A stretch of DNA of 64,000 nt. It comes from Parapedobacter sp037190485 (lineage in GTDB: Bacteria; Bacteroidota; Bacteroidia; Sphingobacteriales; Sphingobacteriaceae). Shown piece by piece: positions 62,779 through 64,000 of this stretch. Each line of letters opens with the position of its first letter. Within the stretch, counting starts at the first letter, position 1. The stretch covers positions 131,314 through 195,313 of the forward strand of contig JBBCJB010000001.1 of the NCBI GenBank assembly GCA_037190485.1, given 5' to 3'. The position numbers and the translations under genes were made by a program. The notes beneath the pieces are model-generated. The model was not told the origin of the DNA. It saw nothing but the letters and a program-made list of their open reading frames with translations, and did no database searches.

Positions 62779-62807
62779 CGGCACCGTGGCCAGTGGCCAT
62801 GGTGCCG
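62779..62807. terminator. strong hairpin downstream of the GH27-like gene
   Basis: The 13-nt arms CGGCACCGTGGCC and GGCCATGGTGCCG pair with one G-T wobble around a 3-nt loop. There is no T-run, so termination is inferred from position and strength. Confidence 0.45.
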
Positions 62808-62874
62808 TGCAAAGCAAAAACGGTACCGTCCCGAACCTGCTCCAGTACTCCCCGTGCAGGATACGGAATTGCTC

Positions 62875-63270
62875 GCGCGCTGAACCGTATCATCCGGAGA
62901 ACCGTACGGCCCATCGGTATATACGGACGGGCCATCGGGTGCACCGCACGGGCCATCCGTATATACGCGTCGACGGTACGGAGATACGTGTCGACCGTAC
63001 GGAGATACGGACGGCCCATCCGTATATACTTGTCGACCGTAAGCAACTACGTGCCGACCGTATGGAGATACGGACGGCCCATTCGTATACACGTGCCGAC
63101 CGTAAGCAACTACGTACCGACCGTACGGAGATACGGACGGCCCATCCGTATATACGCGCCGACCGTAAGCAACTACGTGCCGACCGTACGGAGATGCGGA
63201 CGGCCCATCCGTATATACGCGCCGACCGTAAGCATATACGTGCCGACCTCCCGGAGATACGGATGACCCG
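62875..63270. repeat. higher-order tandem repeat: 63-bp units of three 21-bp modules
   Basis: Eighteen consecutive 21-bp modules run from 62875 to 63252, followed by a partial one. The last twelve form four 63-bp units starting at 63001, 63064, 63127 and 63190. Taking the third unit as reference, the first and second match at 59 of 63 positions and the fourth at 57. The three modules start GGAGATACGG, GTATATACGC and GCAACTACGT; TACG recurs at the same place in each. The six leading modules are diverged, the central ones homogenised. Each unit contains ATACGGA and TCCGTAT seven bases apart (hairpin), and most unit junctions read CCGTACGG. No conserved protein is recognisable. It occupies most of the 572-bp gap between genes. 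Confidence 0.92.
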
Positions 63271-63295
63271 GTGTACCGGGGAGGCCACCGGGCAA

Positions 63296-64000
63296 TCACT
63301 CCCCCTCCCGCCACCACTTCAGGAACGCCGATCGGTGGCGCCTGCTCACTTCCAGCACCCGGCCGCCGAGCGAGTCGAGCAGCACCACCTCGGCCTTGCC
63401 GTTGGCGTCGTTGACCCGGCCGATCGCCGCGCGGTTCACCAGCGTGGCCCGGTAGATCAGGCAGAAGTCCGGACCGGCAAGCATCCGCTCCAGTTCGTCC
63501 ACGCTGTGGAGCTGGATCCTGCGCTCGTTGGTGAACAGCAGCGCCCAGGTGCCCTTCTCCTCCTCCTTGCCGCCCGGCTCGAACAGCGCCGCCTCCGTGC
63601 GCATGCGGTCGAGGAACGTTTCGCTCGGGGCCGTGCCCTCCGCCCATTTCCGTTCCATCTCCTCCTCCGACCTGCCGTGCGCGTACCGCCAGGCGCGGAA
63701 TTTCTCCATGATCTCGCGCGTGCGCACGCGGTAGTAGATCCACAGGATCACGCTGTAGCCCAGCAGCATCACCAGCACGAACGGGAAATCTTCTAGCGCG
63801 TAGCGCGGGATCAGGTCGGCCCGGCCCCGCACCAGGAAGTAGATGGCGAACACCCCGAAGATGAAGAAGCCGGGCATCGCGATGCCGAAGAACAGCTGCA
63901 GCGCCAGCCGCACCAATGGCCCGCGGTACCAGGCGATCGCCCAGGGGTGCACGTCGTCCAGGATGTAGGCCACCTTGACGATGCCCCACATCACGAACCA
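63296..64000 (-). CDS. membrane-bound LytTR-family DNA-binding regulator, 5' end cut
   Basis: At least 234 residues are visible, and the frame remains open to the right edge, so about the first 50-60 residues are probably missing. Two or three membrane helices lie in the visible N-terminal part (RLALQLFFGIAMPGFFIFGV, FPFVLVMLLGYSVILWIYY). A charged linker (RSEEEMERKWAEG) leads to a C-terminal LytTR-like domain (about the last 95 residues), seen in DELERMLAGPDFCLIYRATL, VNRAAIGRVND and LEVSRRHRSAFLKWW. Bacteroidota have many such membrane-linked LytTR regulators without a receiver domain. An ATG at 63994 is possible but leaves the family N-terminus short. Targets are unknown. Confidence 0.82.
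   Translation of the reverse strand, partial: WFVMWGIVKVAYILDDVHPWAIAWYRGPLVRLALQLFFGIAMPGFFIFGVFAIYFLVRGRADLIPRYALEDFPFVLVMLLGYSVILWIYYRVRTREIMEKFRAWRYAHGRSEEEMERKWAEGTAPSETFLDRMRTEAALFEPGGKEEEKGTWALLFTNERRIQLHSVDELERMLAGPDFCLIYRATLVNRAAIGRVNDANGKAEVVLLDSLGGRVLEVSRRHRSAFLKWWREGE

Noticed and set aside
62875..63270. CRISPR array
   Set aside because: The units are contiguous with no unique spacers, the period is 63 bp made of related 21-bp modules, and no cas genes are present.
62890..63288. A GTG-started minus-strand frame just after the LytTR stop encoding 17 Arg-rich heptads
   Set aside because: Any frame over a 21-bp repeat gives heptads. Substitutions among units show no codon-phase bias, and no ribosome-binding site or family match is seen.

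Overview
The window looks like a chromosomal segment of a high-GC member of the Bacteroidota, most likely a Sphingobacteriaceae-type soil or environmental glycan degrader. A Parapedobacter-like genus is only a guess from GC and gene style. The reasons are three SusC and three SusD proteins, a hybrid two-component regulator, Bacteroidota-type LptD, DUF2723 and DUF6377 proteins, and repeated promoter elements of the form TAnnTTTG with, in several cases, an upstream TTG. No plasmid, phage, transposase, integrase or CRISPR signature was seen.

Region 1 (1-20.9 kb) is housekeeping. It holds the end of an S9 peptidase, an aldo/keto reductase, endonuclease V, an NlpE/META lipoprotein, trigger factor, tRNA-Leu(UAG), an MCE/MlaD protein, an N-acetylmuramoyl-L-alanine amidase, LptD, CinA, a 2-oxoacid dehydrogenase E2, a large DUF2723 membrane protein, tRNA-Gln(UUG), PRPP synthetase, ribosomal protein L25, peptidyl-tRNA hydrolase, a BlaR1/BlaI-like pair and citrate synthase. 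Several rho-independent terminators and promoters can be read directly.

Region 2 (20.9-28.6 kb) is the membrane half of respiratory complex I, nuoHIJKLMN, tightly packed with mostly overlapping start and stop codons. The nuoA-G part is not in the window.

Region 3 (28.6-62.7 kb) is a polysaccharide utilization locus. A minus-strand operon of about 22 kb and eleven genes runs from a GH38-like protein at 50.4 kb through an SGNH esterase, GH92 mannosidase, SusD, DUF5004 and DUF4961 lipoproteins, SusC, SusD, SusC and a DUF4185 lipoprotein to a GH78 rhamnosidase. A hybrid two-component sensor/AraC regulator lies just upstream. Divergent from it is a plus-strand set: a DUF6377 membrane regulator, SusC, SusD and a clan GH-D (GH27-like) hydrolase with a CBM35-like tail. 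Together they suggest sensing, import and stepwise trimming of a glycan containing alpha-mannose, alpha-rhamnose and perhaps alpha-galactose or alpha-glucose.

Region 4 (62.7-64.0 kb) is a gene-free stretch with a strong hairpin and an unusual higher-order tandem repeat (63-bp units made of three 21-bp modules), followed by a membrane-bound LytTR-family regulator cut by the window edge.
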